DNA of 64,000 nucleotides from Hydrangea macrophylla (GCA_033977485.1 CM066983.1:110451580-110515579); one strand, 5' to 3'. Counted from the first letter of the stretch, positions 13,142 through 26,073 are shown. Numbers and translations are program-made. The notes: generated by a model not told the origin, from the sequence alone.

Positions 13142-15464
13142 TTAAAATTTCCGAAGAACTTGATATAACTCCATTCTGTTTCTACCCTTGTTATGATACA
13201 CTCGAAGCTTATTTCTTGAATGGTACATAACCAGCATCCAACATTTACAACCCAAGTCTGGTAGCATTGTGAATATGTTGTCCCTTTCTGGATGTAAACT
13301 ATCTTCAGCTAAAAAAGTATGAATCCTGTCCATAATTTCAATACAACTCTGACCTAGTACCTTCTTAACACCCTTTTGTCTCATCAAGCTGCTCAATCTC
13401 GCAACATCTTCCCAATTTCCATTGAAAGCATAAATGTTGCTGAGCAGCCGAATTAGAACGATCAATCTTCAGAATACTCTCCGCAACACGTTTTCCAATC
13501 TCGAGATTCCCATACAAGCAACTAGAAGAGTCTTCCACACCACAAGATCTGGATCATGAGCCATTTGATTGATAAAATCCTCTGCTTCAGTTATGCGTCC
13601 AGCACAAGCAAGCAAGTCAACCACACAGGAACAATGCTCTCTTGTGGGTACGATCCCGTACTCCATTTCCATGATTTTGTACAAATTCCACCCTTCCTCT
13701 ACTAGTCCAACATGGCTACAAGTCGTAAGTACCCCAACAAATGTTACTTGATTTGGTTTAACACCCAAGTTTCTCATCTTCCCAGAGAGTTAAAGAGCTT
13801 CATCTCCATACCCAGACTGAGCATACCCGACAATCAAACTACTCCACGACACAACATCAGGATTTTCCATGGAATCAAAGAGCTTCTGAGCAATTCCTAG
13901 GGACCCGCACTTCATATACATGTCAATCAACGTGTTCATCACCAAGCTATCGAGCTCGAGCCCAGTTTTCATGCTATAGTAACACACCTGATTCCCCATT
14001 TCTAAAGAAGTTATTTCTCCACAAGCCCCAAGTATAATAGCTAGAGTGATGTTGTCTGCTTTATTGTGAGAACTACGCATCAATGTAAATAATCTAAAAA
14101 CCTCTTCAGCCAAGTTGTGCTGCATGCGTAAAGCAAAAATTGTATTCCAAGAAACCAAATATGCACTGCTTCCGTAGCTCATTGAATATTTTAAATGCAT
14201 CATTGGTATCTAAACATTTTGCATACATGGTAAGCAAAGTGTTGCACATTGGAACATCCGTATCAAAACCCATCCTAACAATGTAGGTGTGAATCTACTT
14301 ACCTTAATCGAGAGTAGATGGACTAGCACACGCACAAAGTAAACATCGAACAGTGATATCATATGCATGGGTTCATCTCAAAATATCTCATCTGTGAAAA
14401 AAAAGATATGGCTTCATCAGCATCACCTCCATAAGCAAAATCTGCAATAATCATATTCCAGGACACCAAATCAGGTCTTCTATCTGATAGAAAACCATTT
14501 TTGCAGAATGGAGAAGACCACATTTTGCATACATGTCACTGAGGGAACAACCAGAAAAGGCATCTCTGTCCAACCCAAATTTCAAACTCATCCCCATGTA
14601 TCTGCCTTCCATATTCGGGTTGTATGAGACTCCCACAAGCACTAAAAGCACTACCGAAAATAAATTCATTTGGTCGGTAAACTCCATGACAGAGCATTTC
14701 CTTGAAATGAACCAATGCTTCTAACTCATACCCCAACCGTGAAAGTCCAGCAATAATTGAAATCCCTGAAATTAAATCCTTTGTTTTAATACGAGCAAAT
14801 ATATATGATGCATCATCTATTTGACCATACTCTGTGTACATTGAAATCAGAGCATTTTGCGCAATAGGGTGGTCCCAAATTCGGATTTTATAACATGGGT
14901 ATTCAGCTGTCTTCCCAACTCAATATCACTCAGAATTGAGGAAGCCCTTATTATACTTCCAAAGGTGAACTGATCTGGCGCAAGGCCTGACTTCACATTT
15001 GATAGTACAATCGCGTTAGTCTCTTGACCATTCTGTGAGTACCTAGCGATTAAAGAAGTCCATAAAACCACATTTCGCTCGGGCATTTCATCAAAAACTT
15101 TTCGAGCATCTGTTAATGACCCACACTTTCCGTACATATTGAGTATATGATTCTGGAGAATCATATCTTGGTGGCAGTTTAATGTCACGATATGGTCATG
15201 GATTTTTTTCCCATGTAAAGATCTCAGAGAAGAGCAAGCTGAGACTAGATAGGCATAGGTGCTTGGCTTTACATGAAAATTTGTATTTCTTTGCAAGATT
15301 TTAAATGCTTTAAGAGCTTTTTTGAAAAGTTTTTGCTTGCACAAGGAGCTAATGTAATCATTGCTTGATTGTTCGGTCTTGAAGTTGAGAAAGACAGTTG
15401 GTCGAATGATTTGGCTACCATCATTATATGTAAATCCTATTTTGGTTTTCAAGTTTCTTATCAT
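13142..15464 (-). pseudogene. Broken PPR gene related to At3g53360 (mitochondrial type)
   Basis: Read on the minus strand, six open segments in changing frames together match one PLS-class pentatricopeptide protein ending in an E/E+ region (segments 15464-14847, 14841-14536, 14687-14451, 14203-13790, 13777-13469, 13465-13142). Diagnostic PPR phrases include NHILNMYGKCGSLTDARKVF, LIDMYMKCGSLGIAQKLFDS, HCSCVVDLLA and VKKVLGQSCIEIMDRIHTF. Order and wording follow Arabidopsis At3g53360, a 768 aa E-class protein. Frameshifts lie near 14860, 14595 and 13480-13500, a TAA interrupts at 13790-13792, and 14204-14450 is badly degraded. Such proteins bind organellar RNA, usually in editing or processing. 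The intact neighbours argue against simple sequencing error. No DYW domain is visible. Confidence 0.93.
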
Positions 15465-18400
15465 TATTATATGGCATCAGGTAGTAAGAGAAGGAAGATT
15501 ATATCCATTACATAGACATTAGATTAAAAAGGAATCGAGCTTCTACGGAGGAGGTAAAAAAATTGATAAGGTCCCATTTGCATTATAGAAATATTTTCAA
15601 ACATTAGAAAACCAACTATAGCTCTTTTGTTTCCTACTACATGGTTAAGGAAGTGAAAGAAGAAGAAGAAGAAGAAGAAGATGGGATATATGGCATATAG
15701 GAGAATAGGCCATACCAACTTGTTTTGCCACTCCAACTTTTGTCATTACCAAGTAATTTCATGTGTCAGATGCTTTAGATAGTTCCAGAGAGCAACACCA
15801 CAATGTCTGCAGCAAGATACCTTTCTCACAAGGGGAAGTTTTGACCATTCACCACCTTTGGCTTTTACATATAGTTCATAGGCTGCTTCAGTACTCCCAA
15901 CACTCTTATGAGAATAGCAAATACATCATAAAAAATAATAAGAAATGCAATCAACATGCGACATTAGTGGATAAATCAAAATGGGAAAGTTGGATGGTTT
16001 AATGATCATGTACATACGTAAAGCTTTTAGCAAAAAAGAAAAAAGAAAAAATGTGCATATGTAAAGCTGCAATCATGAGTTTGCATATAGGAGGATATAA
16101 CAAAAAGTGGATGTTAGTCCTATTGAAGAAATGAATACGTATAACCTTATGTAAATAAATTGCAAGTCACGAATATCAACAAGTGCTACCATTTCAACAA
16201 AACCCAAAAAAAGATACATAAATTTGTGGCATGAACCCAATGCCTCAAATTGGTTGAACAAAAGTTTCAAACAAAGATTGCAAATTCGTAAAGATATATA
16301 TACATATATATATATATATATACGCAACCACACAGTCACACATGCATAAACAAACACAATCACATGTATGAAGATTATGTTGCCGTTTAATTAACATCAT
16401 TGTGTGAAGAATTTCATACTACCCAGCGATTTAAGTTGATCTAGAAGTTTGACTACATGAATGCAACTTTTATAAGACTACACATATACAGATGATGCAA
16501 ATTGAATACCCACGTGTATGACGACTCGATTATGAACCTGTCTCGCCCCTAAACACCCTACACCTGGGAGGACCAAGGTTAGACAATGGCCATTTTATAT
16601 CCGTGCTTGGGTTATCTTAGTTGTTAGAAGAAATAGGGATGCATAAATTCCATACTTTAGTTTTAACTATTCATTTTCAAGGGACATTTTTGCACATTTT
16701 TTTTTAGTGTAGTGGAAAATTCATCAAATAGTCGTAAAATTAAGTATCAAGGCACTAAAAGCATGAACTATACAATGCAAATTTCACTTTGGCCATCTGC
16801 AACCACTGAAAATATTTACTTTCATTTGTTTTTGACTTTTGTCCCATAAAAAAAAAAAAAGCCCTTTTAGGCAATTTCTCAAGCACAAAGCATGCAAAAG
16901 GCAAGTGTACTATGCTTTCAACTTATTTATAAAAAAAAAAAAACCACTAAATCAAGAAAAAAAACCACTAAATCAAGAATCTGTGAGTGAATAAGAAACA
17001 AGATTATCAGTGCAAGCAGAGGCAGTGAAGAGTTGAATCATACACAGCAGCTTCAAAAACCTCATAACATACATACATATACCTATTGAGTACCGAAGGG
17101 AACTCCAAATCTATCGGTACGCTTTGGGCAATAGAAAGTGGAAGTGAGGCTTTGAAAAGGACAGTCAAATCCAAGAAAAAGAACATAGAGAAGGCATTGA
17201 TCAGTGTTATGATTTTAATCCCTCGCGCGCCACGCCACGCCACTCGGGAATGTGAAAACTGAAAACTGGACCCCAGGCCCCAACTCAAATTCACTGGTGT
17301 TTTAGCCCTGTTTGGATGCAAGTATTTCCATACTCGATGTGCGTAGTGGGCCACATCTTCAGGTACCCGAATGGGATAACTTCGAATCAATTTTGTGGAT
17401 ATGGTTTGTCAATTTTTCTTTTTCATTTTTTTACAGGTAAATTATGGAGACACTCCCCTCCTCTTGTATTTCACTTTTTCACTAATACCTCCTAAATTAA
17501 AAAAAAAAAAAAAAAAAAACTCTCAACAATTTGACCCCCTTAACTATTTGTGATGGCCGATGGGGGTATTTGAAGGAGTCAATTTTAAAAGAAAATAATA
17601 ATTGAAGGGGTCAACTTATTGAATTTTTGGTTTATGTGATGTTAGTGCAAAAGTGCAATACATGAACCGTTTTTTTTTTTTTTTTTGGTTTGGAATTTTT
17701 TTTTTTTTAAAGTGAATTTAAAAAAAAAGGATAAATTATATAGACACCACTTCATATATTACACATTTTCACTAAATATATATATATATATATATATTTG
17801 GGTCTAATAAAAATTAAGGATAAATTACAGATACACCATTTTAGACCCTTTTTTCACTTTGTCAGAGTACTTAAAATCGTGCCACTAATATCCATATACT
17901 TTTGACTAAAGTGAAACAGTTAGCAATTCTGTTAAAATAAACGGAAACAAAGCTTGTTTAGTGGAGTATTTGTCACTTTTGACCCCCTATGGTGGTAAAA
18001 TTTTCAATCTACCTCCTTATAGTCTCAAATTGGTCACTAACACCCCTTATGGACCGTTTAGTAGATAATTTTTCTTATACAACAAAATCACAAATATATA
18101 TATATATATACACGATTGGTATACGTTGTCCAAAATAGCTTTTTGGTCCATTGTAATTGCAGAGACTAATTTGCTAAATAATTGATTTTAGCTTTTGTAG
18201 TTCATAAATAATTATTAATAAACTCCAAAAGGTTTTTGCCAAACATAGCTTATGGCAGTTTAAATTTAATTGGATTACTATCGATTTCATTTTAATAAAA
18301 AAAACACATGGGTATTAGTGATACTGTTTGAAATAAAGGAAAAAAGTAAAAACGGGCTAAGTACAAGAGATGTATATGAAAATAACCCAAAAATTTATTG

Positions 18401-18600
18401 CACACGATAGAGCAAAACAATACGACTATCCAATACCAGCAAGCACCGAATCATATACAACAACAGGTTGCAAGTCAAGAGAAATTGATCTACAGTTCTG
18501 CACCAATCCTCAAACAAAACACCTTCCTCACCCTCTTCCTCCATGTTTTGTCCCAGTTCAAATAAGGGCCTATTTGGCTCCTTCGCTTCCTCTGTGAAGC
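15465..18600. other. AT-rich intergenic DNA with microsatellites and foldback relics
   Basis: Contains TA-rich stretches (16300-16321, 17779-17800, 18094-18110), several A/T homopolymers, and three relics that begin GG(A/T)AAATTA..GACACC (17436, 17750 and 17819). These resemble termini of Mutator-like foldback elements seen elsewhere in the window. No supportable gene. Confidence 0.45.
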
Positions 18601-19095
18601 TTTTTCCCTTCTTTTGTGAAGGTTGTTTTCCTTATCTCTTATGACTTCTCCTTGGGTTCAAGATGGTAGATGTTGCACAGTATATTGACTTTTTGGTCTT
18701 TATTGGGTTATAATTGGTGGCTTTGGAGCTCTCTTCTACAGATGCGTTGCTTTCTATGGTGCAGTTTTTGCTACCATGGAAGCATTTCAAGCAACTTCGG
18801 TTGCCCCTTTTGGTAAATCTTCTTCACTTGTTTGGGCTTGGCTTTGTGTCGTCTTCTTTCTTTTGTGTCGTCTACTAGTTTGAAGTTGCCCTGGGTTCCG
18901 GATCTCTCTACGCGACGGTCTTTGTGGAACAGTGTTGGATTCCTCGCGCAGCTGGCAGTGTTTTCTGTAGTCACTTATGCTTTCTTATCTATTATACCTT
19001 TGGTTGTTTTGTTTTTGCTTGTTCTTTTCTTTTTTTTTTTTTTTTGTTGCTTGTTTGGTTTTCTTTGTAAGGTTTGATTTTCATTAATGAAATCT
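18600..19095 (+). mobile_element. Dispersed repeat, copy 1 (possible non-LTR retroelement 3' end)
   Basis: About 430 bp here match, at roughly 80 per cent by eye, the reverse complement of 24362-24800. Shared phrases include ATTGGTGGCTTTGGAG, CAAGCAACTTCGGTTGCC and CTGGGTTCCGGA. Both copies end in a T-rich stretch followed by GGTTTGATTTTC(A/T)TTAATGAAAT. The U-rich 3' end with a fixed terminus suggests a LINE or SINE tail. I recognise no protein domain. Confidence 0.5.
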
Positions 19096-19096
19096 A

Positions 19097-19289
19097 GGGG
19101 TGTACGCGGTCGGTTTTGGTCGGTTTTTTGTGTATTTTAAAACCGACCAATAGGCTCGGTTTCGGTCGGTTTTGCGGTTTCGGTCGGTTTTTCGGTCGGT
19201 TTTAGCTTGTATATGTATTTTATAAACCGACCAATCAGTTTTTCGGTCGGTCGGTTTTCGGTTTTTCGGTTTTTTTTGTTCACCCCTAA
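19097..19289. mobile_element. Short element of CGGTCGGTTTT repeats with GGGGTG/CACCCC ends
   Basis: Begins AGGGGTGTACGCGGTCGG and ends TTCACCCCTA, with many CGGTCGGTTTT units between and internal AAAACCGACCAAT inversions. The flanks ATGAAATCT and ATGAAAATCT are nearly identical, consistent with a target-site duplication. It is inserted at the 3' end of the dispersed repeat on its left. Non-autonomous; class uncertain. Confidence 0.55.
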
Positions 19290-19495
19290 TGAAAATCTTA
19301 GTTTTGAGCAAAATAAAATAAAATAAAGGAGATATTTTTCAAGGCATTAGATCATAAAGGAAATATCTCTGCAAATATCATGAACACAAGTTTTTCATTA
19401 AGGTAATTTGACCGACCTCATAATTGTAGTTTAAGATGTTATTGATCTACTTGTGTGTCACATACTAATCACATTTTAAAATAGTTTAAAACAAA

Positions 19496-19528
<33 letters not shown>
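19496..19528. repeat. Homopolymer run of 33 G
   Basis: An uninterrupted G run. Similar runs lie at 31462-31494 and 44734-44760. Real length is uncertain because such runs are error-prone in sequencing and assembly. Confidence 0.8.
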
Positions 19529-19529
<1 letters not shown>

Positions 19530-20274
19530 ATTAGTGATAAATCCAAATTAGAGAAAGTTTAGTGGTTTAAGGGTAAGTAGGAAAAGTTTTTAGTCATAAG
19601 TTCATTCTCCTTCAATTGTCTGAACTATCCTCACCAGTCCAAAAATTTTCAACCCATGTACCTCTGGCTACCTTGCCTGAGATCCAGCCAGCGAGGCGAG
19701 CTCACCTAAGCTTCGACGACCTCGCTTAAGATCGTCTGACCTCCGACGAGCACCACCACCACCACACCAGACCTTCAGCGATGACCACCACCACCATCAT
19801 TCCGGATCTCTGCCGATCACCACCACAACCTCACCTGACCTTTGACGACTACCACCACGACATCATCTGATCGATCTCTTCACAACCAAACCACTACATC
19901 AACATGCAATGATCATAAAACAAGTTTATGAAATTTCATTTCTCATACCATGGAAAAAGTTGTAAAATTTATCAAAAACAAGTTGTGAAATTTCACAAAC
20001 TTCGTGAAAATGCCCGCTAGATGCACTGGCTCGTGGTCATGCGATGGTCGTAAATCTGCTCGTGGTGGTCCCGGTAGTGGTAGATCTGGTCGTAGTGGTG
20101 GTAGATTTGGAATTAGTGGTGTTCGGAGGAGACAGATCTCAAACAGATTTGGTTGTGCAATTTGTAAAAAAAAAAAGGTTGTGAAATTTATCAAAAAATT
20201 TTTTTTATGAAATTTCAAACCAAACACTTCAACTCATATAGGAAGAAATCCTATACTCACTAGCAAAAATTAGT
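19529..20274. other. GC-rich CACCAC/GGTGGT island between AT-rich arms
   Basis: About 19660-19880 is rich in GACGAG and CACCACCAC phrases. About 20005-20150 carries the complementary flavour (GGTGGT, GGTAGATCTGGTCG). AAATTTCATAAA-like stretches lie between and after. This may be a decayed element with inverted GC-rich parts. The open frame in 20004-20210 looks like a by-product of the repeat, so I do not call a gene. Confidence 0.4.
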
Positions 20275-21661
20275 TGTTAGCCTTGAATTACATTGAGGCA
20301 TTATTTATGTTTGTTTTGATGATGACAAATCTATTGATAATAACATGCTCTTATTTATTCTATTCTAATCTATTATCAAGTCATTTTCATTGTGTTAATC
20401 TCTTGAATTATGCACTTAAATGTTCTAACTTTGTTTGAGTTCATGAGATAGCATATGGTGAAGCCCAAGAGTGATGTAGCTCTACAAGGATCAAGCTTGA
20501 AGACTTGAAGATCTTTTATACTTGGTTGAAGACTGAGATTTACTTGTAAGCAATTTGATCAATCATTCATAGGGGCTCAAGTAACATTAGTTGGACTTTA
20601 GAATCCTTGCTCTCACACTTTAAAATACTTTCAAAGACCTAAACATACTTAAACCACTTAATTAAATTCATTTTACAAAAGTTTTCAAAATTAAGTACCA
20701 TTTGCACATGGGTCATCTTTAAAGACAAATCTGATCTAATGGGTAATGAACTAGATGTTGAGTTTTATATGGTTGGAAATGTATTTGAATCTAGTTTCCG
20801 AATCTTCAAACGGATCACAAATTCGAGTATTGTAGAGGGAGTTATGGCCATTTTAGTAAAGAGTTGTCAGGCTGCCAAAACACAGTCAATGCAGTCGACC
20901 GAACTGTAAATACTTCAGTTGACTGGATTGTAAAAAAATCGAATGTTTTGTGTTGTTGAAAGATAGCTACTGCTATACACTTTCTAGTCGACTAGGTCGA
21001 TTTTTTAGTCGACTGGATCGCGCAGAACAACATAACGACTAGTTTTCTAAATTTTTCAAAAATTATTTTTACACCCCCAACGGTCATATATGTTTAAAAG
21101 CTATATATAGGGGTGATTTTATTGATTGGGAAAGTAAGGAAAATTATTCAAACAATCTAGTTAATCATCATTTCTATTTGAGCCATAGTTTGAGTGAAAA
21201 ATCAATTTGCTTTAGATTTCAATTGTATTTCTTGAGAGAACAAATTGTAGTGAGCTTTCATTTGTATTATCCACTCACTAAAGAGTTGTTGTGTAAGCTA
21301 TAATTTTATCCATCCACTCTAGAGAGAGAGAGTTATCATTTGTATCCAAATCATTTATTTGTAAAGAGTGAGGTTTAGTAACCCTTGTGTGCAAAGAAGA
21401 TGTGTTCTTCTTTGGGAGAGTTGAAGACTCTTGTAACGGTTTGATCTACACCTGTGAAGTAGGTTGGATTAAAGGAATCCTCAAGAGACGTTCTTGAGGG
21501 GTGGACGTAGGTTGCGATGTGCGGATTTTCGAACCACTTGAAAATTCTGTTTGCAAGTGCCTCTTCCCTTATCTCTTTACTTTATTGTTTTAATTTGATT
21601 GTGTTTAATATTGTCGCTAAAACCTTATTCACCCCTCCAAGGTTTCCATTTCGGGCCAACA
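20275..21661 (+). mobile_element. Solo LTR, Copia SIRE/Maximus type
   Basis: Starts TGTTAGCCTTGAATTACATT, soon followed by GATGATGACAAA, and ends CACCCCTCCAAGGTTTCC..GGGCCAACA, both typical of SIRE/Maximus LTRs. Flanks TTAGT and TTAAT are an imperfect 5 bp duplication. A TATATATAG near 21102 gives a plausible + strand promoter. No second LTR or coding region follows, so it is a solo LTR of 1387 bp. It holds two palindrome pairs upstream of the TATA (20894-21013). Confidence 0.8.
20890..21016. repeat. Two GTCGAC-type palindrome pairs in the SIRE LTR
   Basis: GTCGAC cores begin at 20894 and (as GTTGAC) 20918, spacing 24 bp, and at 20987 and 21008, spacing 21 bp. They sit about 90-210 bp upstream of the TATA-like box. 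Compare similar pairs in three other LTRs of this window. Confidence 0.8.
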
Positions 21662-23369
21662 TTAATATCAATAACAAGAGTCATAAAAATTCAGACTTGA
21701 AATATGTGCATACGTTGTGTGACAGTGTGTATATAAATATATATATATATATAGAGAGAGAGAGGGATGGAGGAGAGTGATGTGGCTTCCTACTGCAAAA
21801 CCTCTTACAAAGTTCTTCTCTCAAATGCTTGTTAAGTAGTTAGTGTCTCCTTTTTTCCAACTACATTATCTTATTTTTATCAGTTGCATTTACTAGACAA
21901 AAAAAGCTTGAAAGACTCATCAACGGCGACTGGATAGATGCGACAACGGCTTTTCGCTTTAGGTGAGCATGGAAAGGATGGTGGTAGTCACCGAAGATGA
22001 TGGTGGTCACTGGTGGTTTCGCCTCTGGTTCTCGGTGGTCGGGGACGGCGGTGATTGGTGATCCGATCTCTGATCGATATTCTCTCGCTTTCTCTAACTG
22101 CAAACCAGTAAGGGGAAATGTGCGAAAGAGTGTAATGGTCACAAACTATGGTATTATATGGGTTAAAGGACTTATGTTTATTAATGTCTACTAATCATGG
22201 ACTTATCCCCAAAAAAATTTCCCTTGTGTCTTATAACCAAATAATTATCCTAATTTGGTATTTAATACCAAATTTCTAAATAAAAATCCCTGACAAAATT
22301 CACCTAAGGTCTTTTATGTTTAAAGCCAACAAGCTACAAAATTCATTTGAGCTTGAATCATTCATCCGATAAACTGATAGTCAGGGGTGTAAGAAACGCA
22401 GATGGAATGAACCAACTGAGCCAATCTAATTCAATTAGTATTCAATAATAAAAAAAAAAAGCACAGAGGCTAAAAATCGATCGAGCCAACAAAATGGACC
22501 CCACCAATCCTATTCGATTGATTTTAAAACTTGAAAAATTCGAGAAAAATCGGCTGAATCAAACCGCTTTCACTGGTTGAACTATGATTGGTCCGTTAAT
22601 CCGAAATCAAACAGATTGGTTTGATTTTAGCAGGTTCAAAATGCAAAGTATGTGATCAAGTGCAGGACAACAGGGACCTTTTGGTCGACACATCGCAACA
22701 GTATACAGATATCTATATCTATTCTTCTATAATATTATATAAAAGGAATTCTAGGGGTATCACTTCCATTTTCCCAAAAAAAAAAAAAATCATATTTTGC
22801 AAAATAACCAACACATTTTTATCTAAAAAAAACCATAGTTATGGACTAAACAGTCATAACACAGTTTTCAACACATGTTGCATAGCCATCTCTCCATGTT
22901 TCTATGCCCACTTTCTCTTCCTCATAACTCCCTAAATGAAACTAACAAACTTTCAAACAAAAAGCTTGATAATCTTAAACAAACTGAAACCACACATACA
23001 TTCTTCCAAAATTACTGACCAACTCAATTTCGAACGAGGGATAAAGAGTTCTTTAAATCTTCTTTTCGGACAGTGCATTATAAGGCAAAATTTCATCATC
23101 AACATGACTTCCAACGAGGTATGTGTTCTCCAGGAATTGCCATTTACTTAGTTAATCAATCTGCATTTTCCTTGGGCTACCTATTTATGCATATAGGAAG
23201 AAGATTTTTTTATTTTTTTTGCTAAGAACATATAGGAAGAAGATAAGTGATAAGTGGTTGCTTCCATCATCATGGTGATTTCTCGGAGAGAGAGAGAACA
23301 TATCTATATATATATATAGGGTAGCTTGGTGCAATCATTACATACATATGCACTATTGTCCAACAACAG

Positions 23370-23419
<50 letters not shown>

Positions 23420-23933
23420 GCGTCCAAATCGGTAACATCTAAAGTGCACACTCTTCCAAAACATATCTCATATTTGTACTCTAACCATTATATGTGTTGT
23501 TTCAAAGGAAAAGAAACACATATCTCCCTTTCTCTGAACAACGTATACCACTATTAATGAACTTATACCAAAAATAATGTTATACTTTTTAAATTTGTAT
23601 CTCAGAACAAAATGGTAGTGGAGTTTCTTGATTTTTTATTGGAAAAAACGTGGTCACACCTTAATTAAAGCCCAACCCAAATTAATGGAAAAGCATTACG
23701 TAATTCAAATTTAAAATCCAGAAGGTTTTTTTTCTTTCAAGTTTAATGATACTTTCTTTCATATTTTATTGGTTAAGCATATATATAATAAATTACAATG
23801 CTTTGCACATATAATGCGTGTGCCTTTGTGACTAGTGTGTGTATATATATATATATCAATAGATTATTAAGTGTCTGCGACTGTGTAATCTAATCAAAGA
23901 AAATGGAAAAAAAAAAAAGGTTATCTCGGAAAG
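21662..23933. other. Intergenic DNA with microsatellites
   Basis: Holds (TA)n-(GA)n near 21737-21764, an (AC)n-(AT)n run at 23372-23419 and TA runs near 23841. A GGTGGT-rich patch occurs at 21970-22060. A decayed insertion beginning CAGGGGTGTAAGAAA starts near 22383. No supportable gene or RNA. Confidence 0.45.
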
Positions 23934-24280
23934 GTGGACACAAACAGAGCCGCTCAACAAGGGCTCGAAGCTCGACTCGATAAAGGCTAGACTCGGCTCG
24001 CACATTTGAGCTCGTGAACACGATCGATTAAGGCTTGCGAGCAAGCTCGTGAAAAAGCTCGTTAATAGGTTTGATAAAGAACTTGTATAGTGACTTATAT
24101 ATATATATATGTTTATTATAAAACTATATAGTTTTAGAGAAAATATAACAAACCTCGTAAATATGCTTGATAAATGATTGATTTATCATTAAACTATATA
24201 GTTTTAAAGGGCGCGCGAAATGGTTCGTTAAAAAGCTCGCAATCACTTAAAAGCTCGACTCGTGTCTACCCTATCTAGAA
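23934..24280. repeat. Dispersed repeat rich in GAGCTCG/AAGCTCG
   Basis: GGGCTCGAAGCTCGACTCG-like phrases at the left recur, inverted or direct, to AAAAGCTCGACTCGTGTC at the right, around an AT-rich centre with ACTATATAGTTTTA twice. Similar phrases occur at 1885-2390. A non-autonomous element of unknown class. Confidence 0.45.
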
Positions 24281-24361
24281 GTGAGTTGTAAGTAAATTTG
24301 TGATATTTTATTTTTCATGAAATGGTGGACCTGAGTTTTTTTTTTTGCTCAAAAACTAAAA

Positions 24362-24800
24362 TTTCATTAAAGAAAATCAAACCTTACAAAACAACCAAAC
24401 AAACAACAAAAATAAAGATAAGAACAAGCAAAAGCAAAACAACCAAGAGTACAATAGGTAAGGAAGCATAAGCGACCACAGAAAAACCATCCGTCAGCTG
24501 TAAGAGGAATCCACCACCGCGCCACAAGGACCGCCGAGTAGAGAGCTCCGGAACCCAGGACAACTTCAAACTTGTAGATGATAGAAACCACCCAAAGAAA
24601 GAAGATGGCACAAAGCCAAGTCCAAACAGGTGAAGAAGCTTCACCAAAGGGGGCAACCGAAGTTGCTTGAAAGGCTTCCATGATAGCAAAAGTTGCACCA
24701 TGGAAAGCAACACAGCTGTAGAAGAGGACTCCAAAGCCACCAATCATAATCCAATGTAGACCAAAAAGCCAATCTACTGTTGCAAGACTGGTGGACCTGA
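24362..24800 (-). mobile_element. Dispersed repeat, copy 2 (possible non-LTR retroelement 3' end)
   Basis: Inverse copy of 18600-19095. Read on the minus strand it stays open for 176 codons in one frame (24897-24367), but the other copy does not preserve that frame, so coding is doubtful. It ends in the same T-rich GGTTTGATTTTC..AATGAAAT terminus. Confidence 0.5.
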
Positions 24801-24970
24801 GTTGAGCAGCCTGAGCTAGGCATAAGAAAGAACTGGTTCTGTACAAGGGAATGGCATACTCGTAAATGTGTGTAAAAAAAGAGGCGTATATTGTCATTCC
24901 GACTCAATATGGGGATTTTACTTCCGATGTAAAAGCAACGAACATTGACGGACGTTTATAGAATAAAAAA

Positions 24971-25987
24971 GGGTAAATTATACAAACCTCCTCTGAGGTT
25001 TGCTTTAATTACACGGACCTCCCATTTTGTTTCAAAAATTACACAAACCTCCCTCGAGGTTTGAATTAGGTAACAAAACGTCCCCTCTCCTAATGACGCA
25101 TTAGTTTTTTTTACATTAGCCTCCCCTAAAAATTATAATTAGCCCCCCTAATATTATAAAATTGTCATACTAATCCCACTTTCTCTTATATTTTTGCTCT
25201 AATTATAAAATCCCTCCTCCCTCCTATGTTTTCGGGTTAATTTTTTTAGCATTAATTTATATCATCTACACAAAATACATATAAATAGGTCCAAAATTTT
25301 TTTTCCCCAAACAAACCTCTATCAAGCCCCCCATGTATTAATTTTCTAGATCCGCCCCTGTCCCTATGCTTCAAAAGTGGACACTTAACCCCTGTGATTG
25401 TGGACTAAAATGGAATTGTTATGATTTCAATCAAAACTGACAAAAATTCTAAAATTGGTTAAAAATATAAACACTTAACCCATTTTGTGATGTTAATTTT
25501 GGGGTTAACGCTCTTTGAGTGAAATCATAACAGTTCTATTTTAGTCTACAATCACAGGGGGTTAAGTGTCCACTTTTGAAGCATAGAGACATGGGCGGAT
25601 CTAGAAAATTAATACAGGGGGGCTTGATAGAGGTTTGTTCGGGGGAAAAAAAAATTGGACCTATTTATATATGTTTTGTGTATATTTTGTGTAGATATAA
25701 ATTAATGCTAAAAAAATTAACCCAAAAACATAGGAGGGAGGAGAGATTTTATAATTAGCACAAAAATATAAGAGAAAAGGGGCTTTAGTATGACAATTTT
25801 ATAATATTAGGGGGGCTAATTGTAATTTTTAGGGGAGGCTAATGTAAAAAAAACTAATAGACCATTTGGGGAGGGGGCGTTTTGTTACCTAATTCAAACC
25901 TCGAGGGAGGTCTGTGTAATTTTTGAAACAAGAGGGGAGGTCCGTGTAATTAAGGCAAACCTCAGGGGAGGTTTGTGTAATTTACCC
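24971..25987. mobile_element. 1.0 kb near-perfect palindrome (foldback element)
   Basis: The left arm begins GGGTAAATTATACAAACCTCC and the right arm ends GGAGGTTTGTGTAATTTACCC. The arms match through most of their ~450 bp, including CTAGATCCGCCCCTGT at 25350 against GGGCGGATCTAG at 25594. The flanks (AATAAAAAA / ATAAAAGAA) resemble each other but are not a clean 9 bp duplication. The termini belong to the same Mutator-like foldback type as 45372-47013. A transcript through it would form a long double-stranded RNA. Confidence 0.75.
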
Positions 25988-26073
25988 ATAAAAGAATCTA
26001 AGCCTGACGTGCCGGTGGAGAAAGTGGTGTTTTGTCCACCGTTGGATTAAAGAGAATCCAACGGTTATTTAGA

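Noticed and set aside
17007..17390. 127-codon open frame on the minus strand
   Set aside because: No recognisable domain, no intron or promoter context, and composition like surrounding intergenic DNA.
20004..20210. 68-codon Gly/Arg/Ser-rich frame
   Set aside because: Generated by GGTGGT-type repeats in a GC-rich island; no conserved domain.
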